Source: Jiulongibacter sediminis
GTDB taxonomy: Bacteria > Bacteroidota > Bacteroidia > Cytophagales > Spirosomataceae
Direction: 5' to 3'
Length of the DNA: 64,000 nucleotides
NCBI RefSeq assembly: GCF_001306455.1
Contig: NZ_LGTQ01000006.1
Location: forward strand, 372,001 to 436,000
The notes beneath the pieces were generated by a model, which did not search any database, was not told the DNA's origin, and saw only the letters and a program-made list of their open reading frames with translations. The position numbers and the translations under genes are program-made. Shown piece by piece: positions 53,801-61,494 of the stretch; the stretch's first letter is position 1, and each line of letters opens with the position of its first letter.

Positions 53801-54260
53801 GTTTGGTGATGTAAGCATAATTCCTTCTCAAGCCTTCTGGTATGGTCTGCACCCGAATGAGGAGATCTTAATAAAGATTGAAGAAGGGAAGACTATTTTG
53901 GTTAGGTACCTGCATATGTCTGAGCCTGATGAAGAAGGGAAACGTTCTGTAAGCTTTGAGCTGAATGGTCAGACACGTCGTATTAACGTGAGAGATCGCT
54001 CAATGAAAGTTGTAAAACCTACGAATAAGAAGGTGAGCAAAGAAGGCGATATTGGGGCTCCGCTTCAAGGTAGAATTTCCAGAATTCTGGTGAAGAAAGG
54101 AGATGAAGTTCAAAAGAACACACCTCTGTTCATCATTGAAGCCATGAAGATGGAATCTATTGTTGCGGCACCGTTCGCTGGTGTGATTGCATCGGTTCAG
54201 CTAAATGAAGGTACAGTTGTAGAACAAAACGACTGGGTAGTTGAAATAGACAAGGCATAA
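50808..54260 (+). CDS. pyc: pyruvate carboxylase, one-chain type
   Basis: A 1150-residue biotin enzyme that makes oxaloacetate from pyruvate (anaplerosis). Order: biotin carboxylase (about 1-460; KRLLIANRGEIAIR at 9, GIHPGYGFLSEN, and the ATP-grasp glycine-rich VAGGGGRGMR), carboxyltransferase (about 535-810; TDTTFRDGHQSLLATR, KDMAGLL), PC-type allosteric region, and biotin carboxyl carrier with biotinylated K1114 in EAMKMES. No frameshift or gap. Monocistronic with a terminator at 54285-54316. Confidence 0.97.
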   Translation: MKEYVKPIKRLLIANRGEIAIRIMRAASELGITTVALYTFEDRYSLHRYKADEAYQIGAETDPLKPYLDIEGIIKLAKQKNIDGIHPGYGFLSENVQLVRRCNEEGIIFVGPTAEAMDQLGDKKAAKNMATKAGVPLIPDYRKEIPDVDFALERAKEIGFPMIVKAVAGGGGRGMRIVNNEEEFPKAFSEAKNEAKTAFGNDDVFLEKFVVEPKHLEVQLLGDTHGNLIHLYERDCSVQRRFQKVVEVAPSFGLKQETRQKLYDYAIKIGKQVGYSNAGTVEFLVDKQENVYFIEVNPRIQVEHTITEEVTGVDIVRSQLLIAMGYKLSDNGIYIHNQDEVPLKGYAIQCRVTTEDPANGFKPDFGTLIAYRNAAGFGIRLDEGSAYPGMKISPFFDSMIVKVTARGRTLKGASQRLARTLVEYRIRGVKTNIPFLRNVINHPEFQQGKARVSFIENHPELLDLFKPKDRSTKAMRLIADVIVNGNRTLGKIDKIDYPQPKVPLIEPFQEYPDGNKQRLDSMGAEKFAQWVKDQKQVLFTDTTFRDGHQSLLATRVRTQDMLAVAEGFAKDFPQLFSMEVWGGATFDVAMRFLYESPWRRLQSFREAMPNMLLQMLLRGSNAVGYTAYPDNLVESFIEKSAENGIDVFRIFDSLNWIESMKLSIRTVRERTNSLAEAAICYTGDMMDPNQTKYTLEYYLDMARQLEDEGAHIIAIKDMAGLLKPNAAEVLVRELKKAVDLPVHLHTHDTSSIQAATYLKSVDSGIDVIDCALGGLSGLTSQPNFNSVAAMLKGHERECELDLSRLNQYSNYWEDVRAMYAPFESGLKSGSAEVYEHEMPGGQYSNLKSQAISLGLGDKFDDLKHNYHVVNKMFGDIVKVTPSSKVVGDMALFMTSNDLNEEDIFKKGDTISFPESVKGFFRGDLGQPPGGFPKELQKIILKDIEPYTERPNAHMEPIDLEAEFKQFEKDFPGSDGYLDFLAYKLYDKVYEEFHENRAKFGDVSIIPSQAFWYGLHPNEEILIKIEEGKTILVRYLHMSEPDEEGKRSVSFELNGQTRRINVRDRSMKVVKPTNKKVSKEGDIGAPLQGRISRILVKKGDEVQKNTPLFIIEAMKMESIVAAPFAGVIASVQLNEGTVVEQNDWVVEIDKA

Positions 54261-54284
54261 GGTCTTTAGAATTTATGTATTTTC

Positions 54285-54316
54285 AAAAGCAGGGTTTCGT
54301 GAGAGGCTCTGCTTTT
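54285..54316 (+). terminator. terminator of pyruvate carboxylase
   Basis: Stem AAAAGCAG (54285-54292) with CTGCTTTT (54309-54316), 16-nt loop, then TTTG. Its T-run coincides with the start of the first decayed tRNA-derived repeat. Confidence 0.75.
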
Positions 54317-54319
54317 TTT

Positions 54320-54646
54320 GTGGGATTTGAGGGGGGTACGACGTCTCGCTTCGATCGGACTGGCGTTCCAGCCCGCGATCCTCTGCTTGTTTTCAAATAA
54401 GATCAATGAAAAAAGCCTCAGATTTCTCTGCTTTTTTTGTGGGAGTTGAGGGCTTCGATGGGACTGGCGTTCCAGCCCGCGACCCTGTGCTTGTTTTCAA
54501 ATACGATCAATGAAAAAAGCCCCAGATTTCTCTGAGGCTTTAGTGGGAGTTGAGGGCTTCGATGGGACTGGCGTTCCAGCCCGCGACCCTGTGCTTGTTT
54601 TCAAATACGATCAATGAAAAAAGCCTCAGATTTCTCTGAGGCTTTA
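54320..54646 (-). repeat. tandem decayed copies of the tRNA-Val 3' half plus terminator
   Basis: Three head-to-tail units start at 54320, 54439 and 54543 (lengths 119, 104 and 104), directly before the intact tRNA at 54648. Read on the minus strand each unit keeps ACAAGCA-x-AG, the final TCGAAGCCCTCAACTCCCA-like 3' end and a terminator hairpin. The tRNA 5' half is absent, and the T-arm strand is replaced by a 20-bp piece that itself forms a hairpin (CTGG CGTT CCAG). The unit at 54320 is the most diverged. Confidence 0.85.
54620..54645 (-). terminator. terminator of tRNA-Val
   Basis: Stem AAAGCCTCAGA (54620-54630) with TCTGAGGCTTT (54635-54645), 4-nt loop, followed on the minus strand by TTTTTT. 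Copies of the same hairpin occur in the decayed units (about 54516-54541 with one mismatch, and a damaged one near 54412-54437). Confidence 0.85.
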
Positions 54647-54647
54647 G

Positions 54648-54722
54648 TGGGAGTTGAGGGATTCGAACCCCCGACCCTCTGCTTGTAAGGCAGATGCTCT
54701 GAACCAACTGAGCTAAACTCCC
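54648..54722 (-). tRNA. trnV: tRNA-Val (anticodon UAC)
   Basis: Complete cloverleaf on the minus strand: acceptor GGGAGTT/AACTCCC, D-stem GCTC/GAGC, anticodon stem TCTGC/GCAGA with loop CTTACAA (anticodon TAC), variable GGGTC, T-arm GGGGG TTCGAAT CCCTC, discriminator A. The CCA end is not encoded. The terminator hairpin follows directly. Confidence 0.97.
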
Positions 54723-54820
54723 TTCGTTTTGGGATTGCAAAGATGTAGGCTTGTTTTGGTTCTTCCAAGAAAGAGTCTGAAATTTTTTGTATTTTTTTTG
54801 AGGGTTGATTTTGACCTCTT

Positions 54821-54836
54821 GGAATTGTACAATTCC
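54821..54836. repeat. 16-bp perfect palindrome
   Basis: GGAATTGTACAATTCC, about 100 bp from the 5' end of tRNA-Val. It is a candidate dimeric-regulator site or a very short cruciform; no attached promoter element is visible. Confidence 0.45.
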
Positions 54837-54891
54837 TCCAAAAACTTAGCTTTTTTGGTCATTTAAGTATCAGAATTTGGCGTGAAAGGAG

Positions 54892-54923
54892 TTGGGCATA
54901 TCTCTACCTAAGAGGTAGCTTTG
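54892..54923 (+). promoter_or_regulatory. consensus promoter of a candidate small RNA
   Basis: TTG at 54892-54894, a 21-bp spacer, TAGCTTTG at 54916-54923 (full TAnnTTTG match). An inverted repeat CTACCT/AGGTAG (54904-54918) overlaps the spacer and -7 element and could be an operator. There is no plus-strand protein-coding gene in the following 600 bp. Confidence 0.5.
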
Positions 54924-54928
54924 TTTAA

Positions 54929-55003
54929 TCATTTATTCAACCTTACTGAAACGGGTATCGGGTAATTGAAGCCGAAAAGCTTTGATCTGTCCGATACCTT
55001 TTT
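54929..55003 (+). ncRNA. candidate small RNA with long terminal hairpin
   Basis: A predicted transcript of about 75 nt from the promoter above. It carries a long imperfect hairpin: outer stem GGTATCGG (54954-54961) with CCGATACC (54991-54998), inner helix TTGAAGC with GCTTTGA around loop CGAAAA, and a closing TTTTTATTTG tail like a Rho-independent terminator. The minus strand has no T-run there, so the orientation is plus. No match to a known RNA family is claimed. Confidence 0.4.
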
Positions 55004-55023
55004 ATTTGTAGAAACGGCATAAA

Positions 55024-55051
55024 AAACTCCTCAATGATAATTGAGGAGTTT
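55024..55051 (-). terminator. terminator of the uxaB unit
   Basis: Perfect 12-bp stem (arms 55024-55035 and 55040-55051) with GATA loop, followed on the minus strand by a run of T. It lies 24 bp after the uxaB stop. Confidence 0.9.
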
Positions 55052-55075
55052 GTATTCAAAAAAATATAAAGCCGG

Positions 55076-56536
55076 TTAGGCAAATACGTTTAAAGCAGAA
55101 GCGACGGCTTTGACACCAATGCTCATCATATTAGATAGGTGTGTTGCCACACTATCTTCAAAGCCTTCCAGGTGTGTCAGGTCTATCTCCCAGAAATCCT
55201 CATTTGAAAGAGCTTCATGAGTGAGTGTTTTAGCATCACTGCTTTGCCATTTTTCAAAATACCAGGCTGCCTGATCATCGTTAATGACATATTCATTTCC
55301 GTTAAGCTCACCGTAGTATTTGCCATCTTTTTCTTTGACGGCTTTCATGAATAATAAGTATGCTGCAAACCCACGGGAGAAGTAATGCGGTACGGTACCA
55401 AATACGTCGTAGTAGTTCATCAAAAGTGGGACGGCTCTCATTTTGAGTTTCATGGTATACTGGAAAGTAATACTATGCCACTGGTGATCAAGATAAGGAT
55501 TTCTGAACCGGTCAATGATGTCTCGACCATAACGCTGCACCACTTTTTGGTCGATTTCGCCAGGCATAGCAGGGGCAAGCTCTGTCAGCATTAAGATGGT
55601 AATGAATTTCTCCATTAGTTCGTCATTCAATGCCTCTTTAACAGTTTCAAAACCGGCCAGATAACATAGAGCACACATTAAGGTATGCGGAGCATTTAGC
55701 ATTCTTAATTTAAGCTCGCGGTATTGCGTAATATTCTTATCGATAACCACACCCTTGTCGGCATCCGCAAAAGTCAGAATATCTCTTACTTTTTCACCAC
55801 CTTCAATAGCCCATAATTTATAGGCCTCCGCCTTTATCAATAAATTATCTTCGTACCCTATTTCTTTATAAAGCTGCTCTAGTTCTTCGCCGTCCGGTTT
55901 ACCTGGCACAATGCGGTCTACCAATGAGCTGCAGAATTCATTTTCATTTTCAACCCAGTTTGCAAAACTCTGATCCAATTTTTGCTCCTGAATTTGACGC
56001 ATTACTAAATCTTTTAGTACTCGTCCGTTATCTACAATAAGCTCAGTCGGAATAATAACAACTCCGCCTAAGCCCGCCTCATAACGAGCCTTCAGCCACG
56101 CTGTAAGCTTACCGGGATAAGATTCAGGGGCAGCTGTGCTGTTAGGATCTTCAGCATGGTACTGAAGACCTACTTCTGTTGTGTTGCTGATGACCACCTG
56201 CATTTCAGGGCTTTTTGCAGTCTCTAAAATAGCTTCCCAATCATTTTGTGCAGTAAGAACCCTGCTGATGGAAGAAACAATAGTATTATCATTAACGGTA
56301 TCTCCGTTCAGAATACCTCTGACGCAGCAAGTGTATTGGTTGTCCTGATCGCTGAAGTCGGAAACGTTGCTTCCCATTGATTTCACCACCACAATACTCC
56401 CACGAAACATTCCCTTCTTATTGGCTTTGTCAATCAGGTAGTCACAAAGGCCTCTTAAGAGTACGCCTGTTCCAAATTGAATTACTTTTTCTTTGAAATT
56501 GTGGTCTTTGGGGTGAGACTCGGCTGAAATCAACAT
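55076..56536 (-). CDS. uxaB: tagaturonate reductase (altronate oxidoreductase)
   Basis: A 486-residue NAD-dependent enzyme of the mannitol dehydrogenase/UxaB family. The N-terminal Rossmann segment VIQFGTGVLLRGLCDYLIDKA (about 18-38) and the SIVVVKSMGS, VISNTTEVG blocks are typical. The middle has the KLRMLNAPHTLMCALCYLAG helix, whose Lys-x-x-x-Asn/His residues form the family active site. It reduces tagaturonate to altronate in galacturonate (pectin) catabolism. UxaA and UxaC partners are not in the window. It follows the SGNH gene by 59 bp and ends at the terminator 55024-55051. Confidence 0.93.
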   Translation of the reverse strand: MLISAESHPKDHNFKEKVIQFGTGVLLRGLCDYLIDKANKKGMFRGSIVVVKSMGSNVSDFSDQDNQYTCCVRGILNGDTVNDNTIVSSISRVLTAQNDWEAILETAKSPEMQVVISNTTEVGLQYHAEDPNSTAAPESYPGKLTAWLKARYEAGLGGVVIIPTELIVDNGRVLKDLVMRQIQEQKLDQSFANWVENENEFCSSLVDRIVPGKPDGEELEQLYKEIGYEDNLLIKAEAYKLWAIEGGEKVRDILTFADADKGVVIDKNITQYRELKLRMLNAPHTLMCALCYLAGFETVKEALNDELMEKFITILMLTELAPAMPGEIDQKVVQRYGRDIIDRFRNPYLDHQWHSITFQYTMKLKMRAVPLLMNYYDVFGTVPHYFSRGFAAYLLFMKAVKEKDGKYYGELNGNEYVINDDQAAWYFEKWQSSDAKTLTHEALSNEDFWEIDLTHLEGFEDSVATHLSNMMSIGVKAVASALNVFA

Positions 56537-56595
56537 CTGTTTATATCTAGGTATTTAAAAGCGTAATATTACAAGTATTAGGGTACAATACAGTA

Positions 56596-57429
56596 CTATT
56601 GAGTCATATATTTTCGACTCCATTCTGATACTAAACGTGCTATTTCTCGCCCGGATGTGTCATTTAAGTGTATAAAATCAGGAGTGGTCTCGGTACCTGC
56701 TGCTCTGGAAATTTGGTCCCAATCTAACCGGAAAACGTTTCTCAGAAGGGTGGCAAAATCCATCATTAGGCGATAATTCTTATAGGTCCATCTGGGCTCA
56801 GAGTGTTCGTGTAAAAACTGCTTCTGCCGGGTTCTGAAATCAAGAAAGTCTAAATTCTTTTGGTTGGCAGTCTCTTGAATAAACCGGCTGTATTCTTCAG
56901 TGATACTATTTCCGGGGTGATTCAAATCTTCTGTTATCAGTGGTAAAGAAATCAAAGCAATTTTAGCTTTCGTGTCATTTTGAATTTTGTCAATTATTGA
57001 AATGTAGTTCTTTTTAAAATTTTCAAAGTCGGGCATTTCTTCCGAAGTAATTTTGCCCAATTCGCGGTATCTTTTTTCGTTTTGATTATTGAGACGGGCA
57101 TTGGCATCATTTGTTCCGATGAGTAAAGTAACCAAATCGGGGTTGCACTTGAGATTGTCCTCTAAACGTTTTAAAAGGGTGAAGGTCAGGTCTGCATTGC
57201 GGCCTCCATTCAATATGGTAATATCAGGCAGCTCTTTTCTAAGCTGACCCACCCAGTCGTAACTCATATTGCCATGAGTGTTGCTATCGCCCAGGCAAAG
57301 CATTTTTATCTTACCGGATGAGCTATATTCTCCTTCCGGATACCCAAAGGGTGGTCGCTGCAAAACCACCTTTTTGAAGTACAAAAAGTAGAGTGTCAGG
57401 CTGAAAAAGACGATGAAAAAATAGAGCAT
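56596..57429 (-). CDS. membrane-anchored SGNH/GDSL-type hydrolase
   Basis: A 277-residue esterase-like protein with an N-terminal membrane helix (about 1-22). The SGNH blocks are GDSNTHG (near 47), the NGG (block II), GTNDA (block III), and the late FIHLNDTSG with catalytic Asp-His (block V). Members remove acetyl or other acyl groups from carbohydrates or lipids. Directly upstream of uxaB on the same strand, so pectin or plant-polysaccharide deacetylation is conceivable but not proven. Confidence 0.85.
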   Translation of the reverse strand: MLYFFIVFFSLTLYFLYFKKVVLQRPPFGYPEGEYSSSGKIKMLCLGDSNTHGNMSYDWVGQLRKELPDITILNGGRNADLTFTLLKRLEDNLKCNPDLVTLLIGTNDANARLNNQNEKRYRELGKITSEEMPDFENFKKNYISIIDKIQNDTKAKIALISLPLITEDLNHPGNSITEEYSRFIQETANQKNLDFLDFRTRQKQFLHEHSEPRWTYKNYRLMMDFATLLRNVFRLDWDQISRAAGTETTPDFIHLNDTSGREIARLVSEWSRKYMTQ

Positions 57430-57530
57430 GGCTGTTTTGTCATTTTGTTCGAAATTAGGTTAAAAAGTGTTAAATGGTGTTATGATGTAAGCTGATAAAG
57501 TAATTTCGTCGTTGTATTCTCTTGTTGAAA

Positions 57531-59597
57531 ATGAAGAACTTCAGAAACATTATCATTCTAATGCTTGTGGCCCTCCTGGCTCTCATTGCTTTTCAGTGGT
57601 ATTGGATTGAGAATGCCATAGCTGTGAAGAGAGAGCAGTTTGACCGCAAGGTAGTGGAGGCTATGAATCAGGCGGTAACTAAAATTGAGAAACAGGAGGT
57701 TATTTTTCTGGCAAGACAGCGGTTAAAACAACAGGAAAACCTGACACTGGCTGCATTGAGTGAAAAGCCCGAACCTCAAAAAGTACTTAAAAAAGTTAAA
57801 AAACGGGTGCCGGTGAAGAAACCCGAAAATACCAAACCTCAGAAACAGCCAAGGCCCCAGTTTCCGGAGGTTGCCTCTAAGCCAAAAGAAGCTCCTAAAC
57901 ATCAGTCTGCAGATTCAGTTTTTATGACTTCACAGCCTGGCTTTGGTGTTCCGGGTTATGAGGATTTTGCTCCGGGTATAGCCTTCAATGACTTTTTTGT
58001 TGACGAAAGAAGTCTGCTTCCTGAAAATCGTCTTCGGTTTATCAAAAAGATGATGGAAGAGCAAAATCAGGTCTGGCAGCAATTAGGCCAGCGTGCAAGC
58101 GAGCTAAACTTGCGAAACCGTGGGATTGAGGAGATCGTTTCGATCATTGACAATGAACTTAGCCTAACCATCAGAGCAAATGGTGAGGTTTTAATGCCTC
58201 AGAGGAATAGAGTTGCTGAGCAACCGAACTATAACTACCAATGGGTGCTGGCTGCGGATGGTACGCCTGTTTTGGTTGAAACCAGAGTTCCGTCAGGCAG
58301 GGCAGTTTCAGATTCTACGAATTCTGGTATTGTTCAGCAAAGAACCCGGCGGCCCGATACTTCAAATAAAGCAGTTGGTACGTTAAAGAAGCCAGATCAA
58401 AAGGCCAGAGCGGAAAAGAAGAAAAATGAGGAGCCTGAATACGAGTGGGTTGAGGTAGAGGAGTTGGTGGATGAGACCAGTGAAGAACTCCAGAAGACTC
58501 AAAATAAGGCGGCTCTGGTTAAAGATGTATTTACTGATTTTCTTCAGGGGCAACGGGATATTCATGAACGGCTGAATGCCGAAATGCTGGACACCCTTCT
58601 AAAGGCTGAATTGGTAAATAGGGGAATTAAAATACCCTTTGAGTATGGAGTAAAAGATAAAGGCTTAATGGTTTTTGCGTCCTATGTGATCAATGATAAT
58701 CCCGCTTTAATTGACGACGCCTACAATGTCAAATTATTTCCAAATGACGCCGTCAATCACAACCAGCATCTGTATTTATACTTTCCTGAAAAAGAGGATT
58801 TCCTGATGTCTAATATGTGGACAGTGTTCGGTACTTCGGGCTTTCTGATTCTGATGATCGGGGGAATATTCTTTGCTTCGGTGAATACAATGATGAATCA
58901 GAAGAAGGTTTCGCTAATCAAAAATGATTTTATCAATAATATGACGCACGAATTCAAAACGCCTATTTCTACAATCTCTTTGGCGGTTGATGTGATGCGT
59001 GACAAAGACATTCAGAAAAATCCTGACAAATACCTCAATATTATCAAAGATGAGAATAGCAGGCTTGCTGGTCAGGTAGAGAAAGTCCTTCAGATGGCCC
59101 TTCTTGATAAAGGACAGGTGAAGCTCAACTTGACGGAAGTAAATCTGCATGAAGTGATTGACCAGGTGGTTCAAAACCTTGGCGTTCAGGTAGAACAGAA
59201 AGGAGGTGAGTTAGTGATGGATTTGAATGCTAAAGATCCGGTTCTGGATGCTGACGAGGTACACATGACAAACATTATCTACAATCTCATTGATAATGCA
59301 AATAAGTACTCGCCCGAAAAGCCTCAAATCAGAGTGGCAACTGAAAATACCCCGATGGGACTGAAAATTAGTGTGGAAGATAGGGGCCTTGGTATGAGTA
59401 AAGATGAATTAAACCGAATATTCGAAAAGTTCTATCGTGTTTCTACAGGAAATGTCCATGATGTGAAAGGTTTTGGACTGGGGCTGAGCTATGTCAAAAA
59501 GATGGTGAACCTGCACGGGGGGACGATTGAGGTTCAGAGTAGTCTGGGAAAAGGTACACTTTTTGAACTCAACTTTAATTATCCTCAAAACGCATAA
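57531..59597 (+). CDS. sensor histidine kinase with Pro/Lys-rich periplasmic region
   Basis: A 688-residue kinase. First membrane helix about 4-26, then a periplasmic region of about 400 residues containing a long Pro/Lys-rich part (about 75-130, KKVKKRVPVKKPENTK), then a second helix (about 430-450). The HisKA H473 is in THEFKTPIS and the HATPase_c boxes are NLIDNANKYSP, DRGLGMS and GFGLGLSY. The Pro/Lys stretch may span or touch the anionic cell wall. Start ATG 57531. The response regulator starts 9 bp after its stop. Confidence 0.92.
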   Translation: MKNFRNIIILMLVALLALIAFQWYWIENAIAVKREQFDRKVVEAMNQAVTKIEKQEVIFLARQRLKQQENLTLAALSEKPEPQKVLKKVKKRVPVKKPENTKPQKQPRPQFPEVASKPKEAPKHQSADSVFMTSQPGFGVPGYEDFAPGIAFNDFFVDERSLLPENRLRFIKKMMEEQNQVWQQLGQRASELNLRNRGIEEIVSIIDNELSLTIRANGEVLMPQRNRVAEQPNYNYQWVLAADGTPVLVETRVPSGRAVSDSTNSGIVQQRTRRPDTSNKAVGTLKKPDQKARAEKKKNEEPEYEWVEVEELVDETSEELQKTQNKAALVKDVFTDFLQGQRDIHERLNAEMLDTLLKAELVNRGIKIPFEYGVKDKGLMVFASYVINDNPALIDDAYNVKLFPNDAVNHNQHLYLYFPEKEDFLMSNMWTVFGTSGFLILMIGGIFFASVNTMMNQKKVSLIKNDFINNMTHEFKTPISTISLAVDVMRDKDIQKNPDKYLNIIKDENSRLAGQVEKVLQMALLDKGQVKLNLTEVNLHEVIDQVVQNLGVQVEQKGGELVMDLNAKDPVLDADEVHMTNIIYNLIDNANKYSPEKPQIRVATENTPMGLKISVEDRGLGMSKDELNRIFEKFYRVSTGNVHDVKGFGLGLSYVKKMVNLHGGTIEVQSSLGKGTLFELNFNYPQNA

Positions 59598-59606
59598 GCC
59601 TCTTAC

Positions 59607-60302
59607 ATGGAAAAACAACTCAGAATTTTACTCACCGAAGACGACCCTAACCTTGGCATGCTTTTACAGGAATACCTGAAAGCTAAAAACTACGATGTCG
59701 AACTAGCCGTTGACGGTAACGAAGGCCTTGATTTCTTTTTGACCAAAGGGTCTTTTGATATGTGTATTCTGGATGTCATGATGCCAAAGAAAGATGGATT
59801 TTCACTGGCAAAAGAGATCAGACTAAAAGACCCTGAAGTGCCCATTATCTTTCTTACTGCCAAGTCAATGAAAGAAGATACTATTCAGGGGTTTAAAAGT
59901 GGGGCAGACGACTATATCACAAAGCCCTTTAGCATGGAGGAGCTACTGATGAGAATTGCGGCTATTTTCAGACGGATTCACAAACAAGAGAAAGAGACAA
60001 TTCCCGCTGAGTTTCAGATTGGCGAGTATAAGTTTGACACCACATCGCACAAATTGTTCTTAAATGGTGAAGGTCAGAAGCTGACAACGAAAGAATCGGA
60101 GTTGCTGAAGCTATTTTGTCAAAACCTGAACAAACCTGTAAGCCGAAGCCTGGCACTTAAGCTAATCTGGGGTGATGATTCGTATTTTAATGCCCGCTCC
60201 ATGGACGTTTACATCACAAAATTGAGAAAACATCTCAAAGCCGATTCCAATCTGCAAATTCTGAATCTGCATGGCGAGGGCTTCAAACTCATAACAGGTT
60301 GA
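59607..60302 (+). CDS. OmpR/PhoB-family response regulator (RprY-like)
   Basis: A 231-residue regulator. The receiver domain (1-120) has D56 in CILDVMMPKKDG and K in YITKPFS; the winged-helix domain (about 135-230) has LTTKESELLKLF, RSMDVYITKLRKHL and a GEGFKLI end. Pairs with the kinase 9 bp upstream. A partial hairpin (60326-60333 with 60343-60350) follows it without a T-run. mreB follows 144 bp later on the same strand. Confidence 0.95.
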   Translation: MEKQLRILLTEDDPNLGMLLQEYLKAKNYDVELAVDGNEGLDFFLTKGSFDMCILDVMMPKKDGFSLAKEIRLKDPEVPIIFLTAKSMKEDTIQGFKSGADDYITKPFSMEELLMRIAAIFRRIHKQEKETIPAEFQIGEYKFDTTSHKLFLNGEGQKLTTKESELLKLFCQNLNKPVSRSLALKLIWGDDSYFNARSMDVYITKLRKHLKADSNLQILNLHGEGFKLITG

Positions 60303-60400
60303 TTTAGAGCTTTAAATATTCCGAAAATCATTGTCAGAAGGGCAATGATTATTCGCCAAGAAAAATGAGTTTTAGAAGAAAATTTTGCGAATAATAATCG

Positions 60401-60408
60401 TAAATTTG
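60401..60408 (+). promoter_or_regulatory. candidate -7 element of mreBCD
   Basis: TAAATTTG matches TAnnTTTG, 38 bp before the mreB ATG at 60446. TTTG at 60384-60387 is only 13 bp upstream, so no ideal -33 match is seen. Confidence 0.45.
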
Positions 60409-60445
60409 CAGCCATTATCTCATTTTTAAAGACCTTACACTTCTA

Positions 60446-61477
60446 ATGGCAGGAATCTTCAGCTTTCTTACAAGCGACATCGCTATAGATTTGGGTACAG
60501 CCAATACCCTGATTATCCACAACGACAAAATCGTAGTAGACGAACCATCCATCATTGCTTTGGATAAAGTTTCTGGTAAAGTGCTGGCTATTGGTCATAA
60601 GGCCATGCAGATGCATGAAAAAACCAATGAAAATATTAAAACGATCAGGCCATTGAAAGATGGTGTGATAGCTGATTTTACGGCTGCCGAGCTGATGATC
60701 AGAGGGATGATCAAGATGATCAATACCGGAAGAAGCTGGTTTTTTTCTCCATCGCACCGAATGGTAATTTGTATCCCTTCGGGTATTACGGAGGTTGAGA
60801 AGAGAGCGGTAAAAGATTCTGCTGAGCATGCAGGTGCTAAAGAGGTGTATATGGTTCATGAGCCTATTGCTGCCGCAATAGGTATCGGTATTGATATTGA
60901 GCAGCCAAACGGTTCAATGATTGTTGATATCGGAGGTGGTACAACTGAGATTGCTGTAATCGCTCTTTCAGGTATCGTTTGTGAAGCATCGGTAAGAATT
61001 GCGGGTGATTTGTTCACCAGAGATATCGTGGATTATATGCGTAGAGAACACAACCTTCTGATAGGTGAGCGTTCTGCTGAATCCATCAAAATACAGGTAG
61101 GTGCTGCCTTGCCTGACCTCGAAGATGCTCCTGCTGACATCGAAATCAGAGGTCGTGATTTGATGACGGGTATTCCTAAGGAGATCAAAGTGACTTACAG
61201 CGAGATTGCTTATGCTTTGGATAAATCAATCTCAAAAATTGAAGAAGCTATCATGCGTGCACTTGAAATGTCGCCGCCTGAACTTTCTTCTGATATCTAC
61301 GAAAACGGTATTTATTTGACCGGTGGTGGAGCCCTTCTTCACGGACTGGATAAGCGTTTAGAGATCAAAACCAAGCTGCCAATTCACGTGGCTGAAGATC
61401 CGTTGAAAGCGGTGGTTCGTGGTACTGGGGAGGTTCTTAAAAATCTGGAGAAATTCCAGGCTGTATTGGTGCACTAA
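60446..61477 (+). CDS. mreB: rod shape-determining protein MreB
   Basis: A 343-residue bacterial actin that forms membrane-associated filaments guiding cell-wall synthesis. Phosphate-1 motif DLGTANTLI near residue 13, GGGTTEIAV (phosphate-2) near 163 and the closing TGGGALLHGL. First gene of mreBCD; 17 bp before mreC. Confidence 0.98.
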   Translation: MAGIFSFLTSDIAIDLGTANTLIIHNDKIVVDEPSIIALDKVSGKVLAIGHKAMQMHEKTNENIKTIRPLKDGVIADFTAAELMIRGMIKMINTGRSWFFSPSHRMVICIPSGITEVEKRAVKDSAEHAGAKEVYMVHEPIAAAIGIGIDIEQPNGSMIVDIGGGTTEIAVIALSGIVCEASVRIAGDLFTRDIVDYMRREHNLLIGERSAESIKIQVGAALPDLEDAPADIEIRGRDLMTGIPKEIKVTYSEIAYALDKSISKIEEAIMRALEMSPPELSSDIYENGIYLTGGGALLHGLDKRLEIKTKLPIHVAEDPLKAVVRGTGEVLKNLEKFQAVLVH

Positions 61478-61494
61478 TTAGAAACGTTTAGCCT

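Noticed and set aside
54320-54646. CRISPR array
   Set aside because: Units are about 104-119 bp, with no short repeat/spacer pattern and no cas genes; similarity is to tRNA-Val plus terminator.
54540-54740. Minus-strand open frame through the tRNA and repeat array
   Set aside because: Runs through an intact tRNA and its tandem repeats, so it is not a protein gene.
60443-60859. Minus-strand open frame inside mreB
   Set aside because: Mirrors the highly conserved mreB coding strand; chance frame.
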